This document shows positions 29,002-38,793 of a stretch of 64,000 nucleotides of DNA, piece by piece; the stretch's first letter is position 1, and every line of letters begins with the position of its first letter. The position numbers were made by a program, and so were the translations under genes. The notes beneath the pieces were generated by a model. That model saw only the letters and a program-made list of their open reading frames with translations. It was not told the origin of the DNA and searched no databases. The stretch is from assembly GCF_011074885.1 (NCBI RefSeq), contig NC_054689.1, positions 2,728,001-2,792,000 on the forward strand, given 5' to 3'. This DNA is from Brettanomyces bruxellensis. Taxonomy: Eukaryota; Ascomycota; Pichiomycetes; Pichiales; Pichiaceae.

Positions 29002-30843
29002 TTACAAGTTCAACTTGTCGAACTCATCAACTAGGGCATCGGCCTCGGTGGAATAATCAACCGGCGCTAAGCCGACAGCGTTAAACCTGGCACGGTCAAT
29101 TCCATTATAGCTGTCAAGCCTTGCCCGGACTCTAAACGAGTACTCGTTGAATGCAATATGCTCGTTCACGTAGTTTTTCAACGAGTTGTCCACCTCAGAC
29201 TCCTCCTTAAGTTTGAGCAACTCCTCTGCTGATAATCCTACAAGAACACGAGCCTGATCGTCAAAGAGTGTCATCCAAAGTTGGCCTGTTTGGTCCACAA
29301 CGGATACCGTCAGAATATATCTATGTTTGGGCTGTGGGAAGCTCTTGTTGCATTTTTCGCATCTCCAGGTTCCGTCTGCCTGCTCAATAACCTTTCTGTT
29401 GCATCCCTCAGTCTGGCAGGCCGGGTAAGAGAAGTTGTCCGTCTTCACAAACGTAACTGTAGCTTTCAAAGAGAAGTAATCTGGCTTTTCGCTGAATCCC
29501 AGCTTTTCACTCTGCACCTGCTTGATTGTTTTTCTCGATTCAATCGACTCCTTGCTGTTTAGACTCACATTTGCCGTTGCTCCTTGGCCTCTAACTGCTG
29601 TAAAACTGTCGTTACTTCCCTTGGAGTCAAACCAGCCCTTGAGCTTGTAAGCCTCTGGAATATCCGGATTAGCGACAATCGTGGCCGAAGGAATGAGGGA
29701 AAGCGACTTTCCGCCGTAGTCCTGCACCCTTGCACCTTTAAATGCCACCACTGTGCCCGTTGAAAGGTTAAATTCACGTGCATGCTTGTTCCAAAGTGCA
29801 ACTGTGACTGCGAAATGCGTATCATCGACAATTTCGACCTCCCGCCTGTCGAATGGCTTTCCCGTGGACCGAGAAACGATTTCCTGCTTGTCGTGGACCT
29901 CTTTCAAGATACCCAAAACGTCAATGACGGTTCCATTATCCAAATTCTGCACCTGGTCAAGTTTAACGAAGTCAAAGTGTAGCTTTGGCACCCCGGAATC
30001 GTCATTGCACTCCTCAATGACCGTGTCACGGTCGAATTGAAGCTCATATTGATGCTTCAAGTTCGAATACTGCGGTTTGGCCATCTGCATGGAGCACTTA
30101 CTCACGTAATACACTTTATTCTCCTTCAACAGGTCGTAGAACTTCTCTGCAACGGCGTTAAATCCGGTGGCCCGGATCTCTCCGGTCTCATCCAAGAAGT
30201 TAACGTTGAAAAGTTTACCCTCACCTCTCTGATTTGACCATGTTCTCATATCACTCTTATAGGACACTCTTGCCTTGATTGTCCAGTTATTCTGGTACGG
30301 GGAAAGCTGATCGATCGAGTACAAGTTGTCCGGCTCGGCTTTCTTTGGTCTCGATGAGCTTGGAGCGGCGTTTTTGGTCTCGGATTTCACCGATGTTGAA
30401 GACACAACACCTGGAGATGCCGATTTTGACCTTTGACCTGCATTCTCAAGGTGCTTCATGTGCTTTTTCATGAAAAAGTTCTGCTCCGGATGCTGTCTGA
30501 AGTAATTGTCCACATTTTCGAACTGTTTCTGAGGTTTTTGACCCTGTTCAACGACCTCTGCTCTGTCAACAACCAGAAAGTTCTTTCCTGCTTGTGTAGG
30601 CGTTATTTCGTACTGTGTGATCTTCAACACGCAGTATCTCTTGAATTTATCGATGGCCGGCTGCTGCTCGTTCGGCTTGAACACTCCGTTGATCATATAC
30701 TTGCCATCATTGAGCATCAGCCTCAGTCTTTCTCCATGACTTTCTGAGATTGATTTTGACTGATGTGCTTGCAAGAATATTTCTGCTGGCAAGTTTCCAC
30801 TTTTACACACATCCATGAGGATGCCTGGATTCAATTTATCCAT
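29002..30843 (-). CDS. RFA1: RFA1, replication protein A large subunit
   Basis: A 613-residue protein (S. cerevisiae 621). The N-terminal OB domain (MDKLNPGILMDVCKSGN) is joined by a Ser/Lys linker to DBD-A (YSIDQLSPYQNNWTIKARV, GKLFNVNFLDETGEIRATGF), DBD-B (DVLGILKEV, VALWNKHA, FKGARVQDYGGKSLSL) and DBD-C, whose zinc ribbon CQTEGC...CEKC lies near 473-497. RPA70 binds single-stranded DNA in replication, repair and checkpoint signalling as a trimer with Rfa2 and Rfa3. Two ACGCGT elements 141 and 192 bp upstream suggest G1/S control. The start is the first ATG. It is convergent with KAP122. Confidence 0.98.
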   Translation of the reverse strand: MDKLNPGILMDVCKSGNLPAEIFLQAHQSKSISESHGERLRLMLNDGKYMINGVFKPNEQQPAIDKFKRYCVLKITQYEITPTQAGKNFLVVDRAEVVEQGQKPQKQFENVDNYFRQHPEQNFFMKKHMKHLENAGQRSKSASPGVVSSTSVKSETKNAAPSSSRPKKAEPDNLYSIDQLSPYQNNWTIKARVSYKSDMRTWSNQRGEGKLFNVNFLDETGEIRATGFNAVAEKFYDLLKENKVYYVSKCSMQMAKPQYSNLKHQYELQFDRDTVIEECNDDSGVPKLHFDFVKLDQVQNLDNGTVIDVLGILKEVHDKQEIVSRSTGKPFDRREVEIVDDTHFAVTVALWNKHAREFNLSTGTVVAFKGARVQDYGGKSLSLIPSATIVANPDIPEAYKLKGWFDSKGSNDSFTAVRGQGATANVSLNSKESIESRKTIKQVQSEKLGFSEKPDYFSLKATVTFVKTDNFSYPACQTEGCNRKVIEQADGTWRCEKCNKSFPQPKHRYILTVSVVDQTGQLWMTLFDDQARVLVGLSAEELLKLKEESEVDNSLKNYVNEHIAFNEYSFRVRARLDSYNGIDRARFNAVGLAPVDYSTEADALVDEFDKLNL

Positions 30844-30983
30844 ACTTGTTTATTCTGGCGTGTGAACTGTGTAATAAACACAAATATTTACGGTCGATAA
30901 AGCTAAAATTACAGTTTCAAGATTAAGGAGTGAAAAGTATACTGAACTCCTTGGCGATGATTTTTTTTCTGGGGAAGGTTGTA

Positions 30984-31040
30984 ACGCGTGGCGAGAAAAA
31001 ATCATAATAGTGAAAAAAACGCCCGCTACGTTTTACGCGT
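30984..31040. promoter_or_regulatory. Two MCB (ACGCGT) elements upstream of RFA1
   Basis: ACGCGT occurs at 30984-30989 and 31035-31040, 141 and 192 bp upstream of the RFA1 ATG. ACGCGT is the MBF (Mbp1-Swi6) site that drives late-G1 transcription of replication genes, including RFA1, in S. cerevisiae. Binding in this organism is inferred. Confidence 0.65.
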
Positions 31041-31634
31041 TGTACCGGTGCACGGATGCAGAAATGCGGAAATTGTGAAAAGAGAGAAATGAACCCAAGA
31101 CTAAAGCGATTAAAGAATAGGGAAGTGCCAAAGAAGGAAACAATAAGAGAGCAGGAGAGAAGAAGATAAAGAGAGAAGGAAGGAGTGAAAGAAATAACCA
31201 AGTGGTGGAAATATATTATGAGGAACATACTATGAGGAACATAGCGAATCAGCAGGATTTAAAACTCATTTACAGCATTCTGATTATTCGGCTTCAGCTT
31301 TGCATCCCTCAGTAGTTTGAGAATAATCATCACTCCTGTATCAAATTCCGCTCTGTTGTTTCAATTATTTTACATCATAATGCTAAACCAAGATATGCCA
31401 CGGAGAACAATAAGATACAGAGTTATAAGCCTCTTTTGACAAAGAGAAAGTGAAGATTAACATGCGGAACGGGTGTTTAAGGGTCCAACACAAAGCGAGA
31501 CAGTGTGTCAATAAGCGCCAATATGGAACTTGGAATGCCATATCTGGAGAAAGCTAAACAAAGCCAAAAGTTCGATCAATTTTTTCCGAGCGCTAGATTC
31601 CAATTTTTTTTTTTTTTTTTTTCGCACAATCAAG

Positions 31635-32120
31635 GAGGCGCAGTAGATTAAAAAAAAGCAATCAGTGCATTGATCGGCAACAAAGTGCATGACTGGCGAA
31701 AGAACATGTCCCAGACAGAGATGCGGAGCCTTAAGATCGGGAGGCAACATTGAAGAAGTCAGGGAAAAGCAAAATTTACGAAAGAGAATAGACAGAGAAG
31801 GCAAAGAAAGGTAAAAGTGGGCAAAAGTAGCAAAAGCAGGCGGAAACAGGCATAGACATGATCATTTTAATTCAGGGTACACATTTTCGGCAGAAACAAG
31901 GCTGAGTGAGAAAGTGAAAAGTGTGAGATGTACAAAAGGAGAGGGGAAAGGATTAGTATGGGATAAAAATTGGGATTGAGAGAAAATATGAGGAGGAAGG
32001 AAGGGGTGGGAAGTTAAGCGCTGAGCATACCAAAAGGGGAAAATAAAAAAAAAGGAGGCTGATATTGCAACACCAGAAAATGGGCAATACCAGGAGTGTA
32101 GATTAGATCATGGAGGCGCA
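31635..32120 (+). promoter_or_regulatory. Candidate Crz1 (CDRE) sites upstream of PMC1
   Basis: GAGGCGCA at 31635-31642 and 32113-32120 fits the calcineurin-dependent response element GNGGC(G/T)CA bound by Crz1; GAGGCTG at 32055-32061 resembles another known variant. They lie about 0.66-1.14 kb upstream of the PMC1 ATG. S. cerevisiae PMC1 is a classic Crz1 target. The distance is large for yeast, so this is a candidate only. Confidence 0.45.
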
Positions 32121-32777
32121 GATTGGTAGAGAAGATAGAGAAAAAACGGTGGAATGGGTGACAAATTTAATACCAAAAAGCAAAGCAATCTTGGTACAGA
32201 GCTGTATGTAGAGACGGCTTTAGCGCTGGGAAAAAAATTCGGGGCTTTAATGAAGAAGGGGAGCATAAAATAATTAAAATTAATTATTGAATATTCCAGC
32301 CTGGGTGTATTTCAATTGTTTGGGCACTAAATATTATTTGCGATTGTGCGTGCGGGATGCATACCGGACAGTGCATGGATGCAGGGCCCGAAGCGATGTG
32401 TAATTATATATACACAAGTAAATTCTTGAGCAGTTTTTTCTCTCGCAAGAGTTTGAAGTTGAAATACCAACCTAAGGCAGCACTATTTATTTATTGATCA
32501 GTATTCGCAGAGAGTTGATCAGGACATAATACAGGTTAAGAAGTGATACTAGATTAGGCTTAAGTGTTAGAGCATTAGAAAGCTGGAGTTAGGATATATT
32601 TTGGCCTAGAACATCAGCCAGAACAGTTTAGAGCAGCAATTTAGAACCGTTTAGAACATCTATTTAGAACAGTTTACCTTCATATCTTGGATCAATTGAG
32701 ATTGGATCAGATCGGCCTGGATCAGTTAGTTTGCACATTCAAGCAAAGTGATCAGACATCCGTACACCAGAACAAAC

Positions 32778-35700
32778 ATGGGGAAGCAACTAGCCGATTT
32801 GGAGGCACATCCGGCCCACGTGGCAGGAGCAGACAGGTTCACGATGTCGGCGGAGCAGCTCGAGTCGTTCTACGACCCGAAATCGATGAAAAAACTCATG
32901 GAAGTGGGCGGAATAGAGGCGATTGCGAAACATTTGGCGTCTAATTTGGCCAGCGGGTTGGATGCATCAGGAGAGGATTTCGAGGCGAGAAGAAGCAAAT
33001 ACGGCACAAACATGCTTCCGTCAAAGCCATCGAAGTCGTTTCTAGCGCTCTGCTGGGAGCAGCTGCACGACCAGGTGCTCATAATACTTTCCGTGGCAGC
33101 AGTTGTGTCTCTAGCATTGGGATTATACGAGACATTTGGGCAGCCGACAGTTTACGATGCAGAGGGGAAAGCGGAGCCGAAAGTGGAGTGGGTGGAAGGC
33201 GTGGCAATCATCGTGGCAATCGCGATAGTGGTGCTTGTTTCGGCGGTTAACGACTACAACAAGGAGCGGCAGTTTGCGAAGCTCAATGCGAAAAAGGAGG
33301 ATCGGCAGATTGTGGTTTTCCGGTCGGGCCAGAAGCACTTCATATCGATCAACGATCTCTTGGTGGGCGACGTGGTGGCCGTGGAGACGGGGGATGTTGT
33401 TCCTGCGGACAGCATTCTCGTGAAGGGCGAGTGCGAGTGTGATGAGAGCTCTCTTACCGGGGAGACGAACACGGTGAGGAAAACGCGCGCCGGGGAGGCA
33501 GAGCGGGACTTTGTGGGCCGGTGCCAGGCCGCGGGTGGTGCCCCGGTGGACATCGGGGACCGGCCTGCACCGGGGGCGGCGAAAGTGCAGGACCCGGTGC
33601 TGATATCGGGCTCCAAGCTCCTGTCAGGCCAGGGGAGAGCCCTGGTGACCGCGGTGGGCGTTCACTCGATGCACGGCAAGATCATGATGTCGCTCCGGCA
33701 CGAGAGTGAGGAGACCCCGCTCCAGAAACGGCTCACGAACCTCGCGAACGGCATTTCCAAGTACGGATTCATGGTTGCGGTTGTTCTCTTCGTGGTCCTA
33801 TTCATCAAATTCTTGGCGGCACTTGGCGGGAGCTACAAGGACCTGTCGTCGGCCGAGAAGGGCACGAAATTCCTCAACATCGTGATTACTGCGATCACAA
33901 TCGTCGTGGTGGCCATCCCGGAGGGCCTTCCGCTAGCTGTGACTCTTGCATTGGCGTTTGCGACGACCCGGATGACCAAGGATGGGAACTTGGTGCGGGT
34001 TTTGAAGAGCTGCGAGACCATGGGCAGTGCCACAGCTGTTTGCTCGGACAAGACGGGCACTTTGACGGAGAACCGGATGAAGGTTGTGCGGGGAGTGCTT
34101 GGCACGACAGAATTCGATGATAGGGGGGAGGAGAATGGGAAGAAGGGTGTGGAAAATAGCCCCATAACCTCAAAACAGGCAGCTGCAGAAGTGTGCAAGG
34201 CTGTGGTGGACTCCGTGAGCGAGAACGCATTGCTCAACTCGACGGCATTCGAGGGAGAGTCGGCAGAGGAGCCGTTCGTCGGGTCGAAAACAGAGTGTGC
34301 GTTGTTGCAGCTGTGCCGGGACGGGCTCGGGACGATCGACGCGTCGATCCAGGCGATCCGCGACCGTGCGGACGCCCGGGTGGTGCAGGTTGTGCCGTTT
34401 GAGTCCTCGCGGAAGTGGGGCGGGCTAGTGGTGCGGATGCCGGGTAGTGGAGGGGCCGAATCGTGGTACCGGTTGTATGTGAAGGGGGCGTCCGAGTTGG
34501 TGGTGTCGCGGTGTGGGTACCGGGCGGAGAGCGGAGGCCGCGTGGTGCGGCTGGACGGGGTGGCCCGGCGGGCCGTCGGGGAGCGCATCGCGGAGTACGC
34601 GGGGGAGGCGTTGCGGACCCTCGCGCTGGCCCACCGGGACTTTCGCGGGGGCGCGCGGTGGCCGCCGGCGGGGCTCGCGGGGCACAGCCCGGGCGAGGCG
34701 GACCCGGAAAAACTTTTTGGCGACGAGGTGGGGGAGAAGAGGCAGAATGATGGTTTTCAGTCAAACGACGTCCCATCCATCGTCATCAACGACACCGGGG
34801 GACTCGTGCTGGACGCCCTGGTGGGAATTCAGGACCCCCTCCGCCCCGGCGTGGCAGATGCTATCGCCCAGTGCGAGCGAGCTGGTGTACGGGTGCGTAT
34901 GGTGACCGGAGACAACGTGCTCACAGCAAGGGCAATTTCGCAGCGGTGCGGGATCTTGGACGAGTGCTCGGCCCGCGACCAGTACAGCTGCATGGAGGGC
35001 CCGGCGTTCCGGGCGTTGTCGGCCCCGGAGCGGCTGAAGGTGGTCCCCCGGCTGCATGTTCTCGCCCGGTCGAGCCCGGAGGACAAACGGGTGCTTGTGG
35101 AGACGCTCAAGCAGCTCGGCGAGGTGGTGGCGGTGACCGGGGACGGGACGAACGACGCGCCGGCGTTGAAGTTGGCGGACGTGGGCTTCTCGATGGGCGT
35201 TTCGGGCACCGAGGTGGCCCGCGAGGCCTCGGACATCATTTTGATGACGGACGACTTCGCGTCGATCGTCGACGCCATCAAGTGGGGCCGCACCGTGTCC
35301 ACGTCGATCCGCAAGTTCGTCCAGTTCCAGCTCACCGTCAACATCACTGCCTGCGTGCTCACCTTCGTGTCTGCCGTGGCCTCATCCGACGGATCCTCCG
35401 TTTTGACCGCCGTGCAACTCTTGTGGGTCAACTTGATCATGGACACGTTGGCGGCCTTGGCCTTGGCCACCGACAAGCCCGACGCCGACGTGTTGAACCG
35501 GCCGCCTATGGGCCGCCACGCGGCACTAATCTCCACCTCCATGTGGAAGATGATCCTCGGCCAGTCCGCCATGCAGCTCACGGTGACCATGATCCTCCAT
35601 TTTGCAGGCGATGCGCTCTTCTTTGGCTCAAACGCCCACCCATCCTCCCACCAGCGCAAGCAGGTCGACTCGCTCACCTTCAACACCTTCGTGTGGCTCC

Positions 35701-36293
35701 AGGTGTTCAAGTTGTTCGTCACCCGTAAGCTCGACGAGGGTGACGGCCTCACACGTGTGCGGGAGCGTATCTCGCGCCGAAACTTGGACTTCTTCCAGAA
35801 CCTCTTCCGCAACGGCTACTTCATCGCCATCGAGCTGCTCATCTCCGGCTTCCAGGTGCTCATCATGTTCGTGGGCGGTGCTGCCTTCTCCATAGCCCGC
35901 CAAACTGCCCCCATGTGGGCCACCGCACTCCTCTGCGGCCTCATCTCCTTCCCGCTCGGCTGGATCGTGCGGATCGTCCCCGATGTCTGGGTCGAGGCCG
36001 TTTTCCCGACCGCTGCCTTCCGCCGGGTGCTTGACTGGGCCGAATTCGGGCCCCTAAGGCGGGCCGTGGGTCGTTTGCGGGCTGCCCGCCGTGGAAACGC
36101 CGCTAAACACCCCTCTGAGGCTCATTCTGGCTCCTCTGATCCCATCAAGCTGCTAGACATCCCGCAGAACTCCAAGAAAAGAACCTCCTTCTCCAGCCAC
36201 ACTACCTCCCTCTCCGCGGCCACAAACGCCTCCAGCTCGGCCACCTCCGACACTCTCGTCAAGTCCTCTGCCTCATCGCTGGAAAAGGTTTGA
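32778..36293 (+). CDS. PMC1: PMC1, vacuolar P-type Ca2+-ATPase
   Basis: A 1171-residue P2B calcium pump (S. cerevisiae 1173). The ATG at 32778 (MGKQLADLEAH) is used; upstream in-frame codons lack ATG. Motifs in order: FEARRSKYGTNMLP, membrane segments 1-2, the actuator ECDESSLTGE, M4 with PEGLPLAVTLALAFATTRM near 380, phosphorylation site CSDKTGTLTENRM with Asp424, the nucleotide-binding domain, MVTGDN and VTGDGTNDAPALKLADVGFSMG near 786, then M5-M10 (LLWVNLIMDTLAALALATDKP). The Ser/Thr-rich tail is probably regulatory. Pmc1 moves cytosolic Ca2+ into the vacuole. The N-domain (about 34300-34720) is extremely GC-rich: 51 of 60 bases at 34621-34680. Confidence 0.97.
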   Translation: MGKQLADLEAHPAHVAGADRFTMSAEQLESFYDPKSMKKLMEVGGIEAIAKHLASNLASGLDASGEDFEARRSKYGTNMLPSKPSKSFLALCWEQLHDQVLIILSVAAVVSLALGLYETFGQPTVYDAEGKAEPKVEWVEGVAIIVAIAIVVLVSAVNDYNKERQFAKLNAKKEDRQIVVFRSGQKHFISINDLLVGDVVAVETGDVVPADSILVKGECECDESSLTGETNTVRKTRAGEAERDFVGRCQAAGGAPVDIGDRPAPGAAKVQDPVLISGSKLLSGQGRALVTAVGVHSMHGKIMMSLRHESEETPLQKRLTNLANGISKYGFMVAVVLFVVLFIKFLAALGGSYKDLSSAEKGTKFLNIVITAITIVVVAIPEGLPLAVTLALAFATTRMTKDGNLVRVLKSCETMGSATAVCSDKTGTLTENRMKVVRGVLGTTEFDDRGEENGKKGVENSPITSKQAAAEVCKAVVDSVSENALLNSTAFEGESAEEPFVGSKTECALLQLCRDGLGTIDASIQAIRDRADARVVQVVPFESSRKWGGLVVRMPGSGGAESWYRLYVKGASELVVSRCGYRAESGGRVVRLDGVARRAVGERIAEYAGEALRTLALAHRDFRGGARWPPAGLAGHSPGEADPEKLFGDEVGEKRQNDGFQSNDVPSIVINDTGGLVLDALVGIQDPLRPGVADAIAQCERAGVRVRMVTGDNVLTARAISQRCGILDECSARDQYSCMEGPAFRALSAPERLKVVPRLHVLARSSPEDKRVLVETLKQLGEVVAVTGDGTNDAPALKLADVGFSMGVSGTEVAREASDIILMTDDFASIVDAIKWGRTVSTSIRKFVQFQLTVNITACVLTFVSAVASSDGSSVLTAVQLLWVNLIMDTLAALALATDKPDADVLNRPPMGRHAALISTSMWKMILGQSAMQLTVTMILHFAGDALFFGSNAHPSSHQRKQVDSLTFNTFVWLQVFKLFVTRKLDEGDGLTRVRERISRRNLDFFQNLFRNGYFIAIELLISGFQVLIMFVGGAAFSIARQTAPMWATALLCGLISFPLGWIVRIVPDVWVEAVFPTAAFRRVLDWAEFGPLRRAVGRLRAARRGNAAKHPSEAHSGSSDPIKLLDIPQNSKKRTSFSSHTTSLSAATNASSSATSDTLVKSSASSLEKV

Positions 36294-36340
36294 TGGAAGG
36301 GGTGGAAGGAAATATTGGATGTGGGAAATATGGATAGTGA

Positions 36341-36655
36341 AGGTGGATGTATTAGATACTATGGTTGGTGGATGTATTAGATACTATGGTTGGTGACTGT
36401 ATTAGATACTATGAAAGGTGACTGTATTAGATACTATGAAAGGTGACTGTATTAGATACTATGGTTGGTGACTGTATTAGATACTATGAAAGGTGACTGT
36501 ATTAGATACTATGAAAGGTGACTGTATTAGATACTATGAAAGGTGACTGTATTAGATACTATGGTTGGTGACTGTATTAGATACTATGGTTGGTGACTGT
36601 ATTAGATACTATGAAAGGTGACTGTATTAGATACTATGAAAGGTGAATGTATTAA
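36341..36655. repeat. 25 bp minisatellite, 12 copies of two variants
   Basis: The unit is about GGTGACTGTATTAGATACT plus a 6-base hinge, either ATGAAA or ATGGTT; twelve copies of the ATTAGATACT core lie at near-constant 25 bp spacing. Reading the hinge after each core gives the order T T A A T A A A T T A A (T = GGTT, A = GAAA). Copies beyond 36655 lose the core. Confidence 0.93.
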
Positions 36656-37137
36656 ATATGTGAAATATAAGGGTGACTGTATTAGATACTACGTAAGGTG
36701 AATGTATTAAATATGGAATATGAAAGGTGTATGTACTAAATAAGAAATATAGGGATGAATGTATCAAATATAGAATATTGCGTGGATGCAGGAAATACAT
36801 GCATGATGCATATCATGTATCAATAAAATAAAGTATTGTGCGAAAGGATTCCGCACCTATAAGTAGTGTGAGATACATTACATGATGTATGTGTATGATA
36901 GTATACATTTTACGTCTATGCAAGTATTGTGTGATATACATTACATGGTATAGTCCAATAGTCTTAAAACACTCAATATACTAGTCATACCAGAAACTTC
37001 ATAAAGTAATCGCTCACACTGAAACAATTAATTAAACATTACATATAGGTATTTATGGAGGTATTGTGAGATACAGTACATCACATATAGTATAGATTCG
37101 GCTTATGGAAGTATTGCACAAATACATTAGGCATATG

Positions 37138-37217
37138 GAAGCATTGTCTGAGACAGGTATACATTATGGTATAGATCGAAGTATTGTCTGAGACAGGTAT
37201 ACATTATGGTATAGATC
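37138..37217. repeat. 40 bp perfect direct repeat, two copies
   Basis: Two adjacent copies beginning GAAG(C/T)ATTGTCTGAGACAGG and ending TATGGTATAGATC, with one base difference at position 5; a third partial copy starts at 37218. Intergenic. Confidence 0.85.
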
Positions 37218-37812
37218 GAAGTATTGTGCAAACACAACTCCGTGCTTTGGATATTGATGGCATATGTATTAAATACGTATGCATGCATTCCGCACATATA
37301 TATACCTTTTCATACGTTTAGTGTTTGCATGTATTGTATGGTTCGCATCCATAAGTATGATCATATGATCATATTAACACCCCTGGTGATATGCTTAACA
37401 GCATTGATAATATGCAGTCTTGGTACGTAAAGTATGCAAATTCTTCATATCTACCGTGCGATATTATATTGTACCATTTATGGTGATGTATGGTAGCTTG
37501 TAAGTATAATGCTATGGGTGGTGGCATGCATGCTATTATACATGGTGGTCCACACTCGTTTTTCCCAAAGCTTGAAAAATTTGTGGCAGCATGATTCAAA
37601 GTTTCCAAAGCATAAAAATGAACTCGCTATCTTTAGCATCAACAATTTCACATTCTAATAATGTACACACACCAACTTATAATATCTCCCTGTCAACTCT
37701 CCCTATCATTATGCACTGTCAAATCAATACCTTCCTGCACACTCCTTAACTCTTCTGCTCACTGTCAGAATTCACTAGAATTTAAAGTGAGTAGTTCATA
37801 CGTCATCAACTT

Positions 37813-38793
37813 CTAAGCAAATATCTTCATGTATCGCGTCTTTTCCGTCTTTAGAAAGCCCACAAACTCCTTATACTGGGAATTGAACCTCACCATACTG
37901 CTGAAAAAAGGCTCTAGTCTGATCATCCCGTCTATCACAACTACAAACTCCTTCTTTGGACCTTTCATCTTCCTTTGCTCATCCTGGACTAATCTACGCT
38001 CAGATGAGATTTGCTCAAGAATCAACTCTTTCAAAAGTGAAAGTGCAGAGGCAAAAGTGTCCGCGCTAAAGTGCAAATCTGGATCTTTCTCATTCAAATC
38101 AAGCTCATCCTCTTTCTGGTGGCCAGAAGTGTTTGATCCTGTCATTGCAATTTCAAAAACACCATTATTTTCTGCATTCGCAACTTCTGCAGTTTCCTCA
38201 CCGTCTTCTCCAGATGAAATAAGAGACCGCACCGTGTCAAATACCTCCACCACTTTGTAGATTCGGCGCTTAATCTCAATCATCTGCTTTAGTTCTTCAA
38301 CAGACGATTCCGTTTGTAAAAATGACTGGTCTCGGGCGAATTTCGTGGTTTTCTGCGTTGCAGAGGCCAAATCCATCTGTGCCGATATCAGCGAGCTCGT
38401 TAGATTATCCACATAATACTCCAATCTCGTAATTCCAGCCTCTGGACCACCTACCGTGCTTTCCTCACTATTTTTCACTTCATCACTCGAATTTCGCCGA
38501 TACGATATTATCGAAGATGTATTTTCAAGCTCCCTCATCTTATCCTCAAACCGCCGCGTGAGCTCGTTTGTGTAATAGTCAAAATGTGTGAGTAACGAGG
38601 AGCATTTGGTCTGCAAACTTTGCAAAGATGCAACATTTGCAAAATGCAATGACTTGTCCTTCATACGGGTTTCCTCTTTGCGCAAACCAGACGAAAATAT
38701 TGCATCCACGTAATCTGTGGGTGCGAAATCCTCGTCAAAGAACATCGAGAGCACCTCCTCTTCCTTTTTACCGCTTGAGTTTGGCTCTGTCAT
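37813..38793 (-). CDS. COG7: COG7, Golgi tethering complex subunit
   Basis: A 326-residue protein (S. cerevisiae 279). The start region EEVLSMFFDEDFAPTDYVDAI matches the Cog7 N-terminus (DDILSMFFDEEFVPHAFVD), followed by the coiled LLTHFDYYTNELTRRFEDKM and RLEYYVDNLTSSL segments and a helical C-terminus ending YKEFVGFLKTEKTRYMKIFA. Cog7 sits in lobe B of the conserved oligomeric Golgi complex, tethering vesicles in intra-Golgi retrograde traffic. It lies between PMC1 and RPN14, as in S. cerevisiae (YGL006W-YGL005C-YGL004C). Confidence 0.93.
   Translation of the reverse strand: MTEPNSSGKKEEEVLSMFFDEDFAPTDYVDAIFSSGLRKEETRMKDKSLHFANVASLQSLQTKCSSLLTHFDYYTNELTRRFEDKMRELENTSSIISYRRNSSDEVKNSEESTVGGPEAGITRLEYYVDNLTSSLISAQMDLASATQKTTKFARDQSFLQTESSVEELKQMIEIKRRIYKVVEVFDTVRSLISSGEDGEETAEVANAENNGVFEIAMTGSNTSGHQKEDELDLNEKDPDLHFSADTFASALSLLKELILEQISSERRLVQDEQRKMKGPKKEFVVVIDGMIRLEPFFSSMVRFNSQYKEFVGFLKTEKTRYMKIFA

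Larger units (their letters stand above)
30844..32777. other. RFA1/PMC1 divergent 1.9 kb promoter interval
   Basis: A long head-to-head region that is purine-rich on the + strand (for example 31075-31200 and 31900-32060). It holds the RFA1-proximal ACGCGT pair, a T22 run (31601-31622), and PMC1-side GAGGCGCA sites at 31635-31642 and 32113-32120 with GAGGCTG at 32055-32061. The minus-strand frames of 98-101 codons are low-complexity and not supported. Confidence 0.55.
36294..37812. other. PMC1/COG7 convergent gap, repeat-rich
   Basis: A 1.5 kb gap holding the 25 bp minisatellite (36341-36655), decaying copies to about 36760, then a region of loosely repeated GAAGTATTGTG/ATACATTA words, a 40 bp direct repeat (37138-37217) and a perfect 18 bp palindrome (37356-37373, TATGATCATATGATCATA). 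No gene is supported. Confidence 0.6.
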
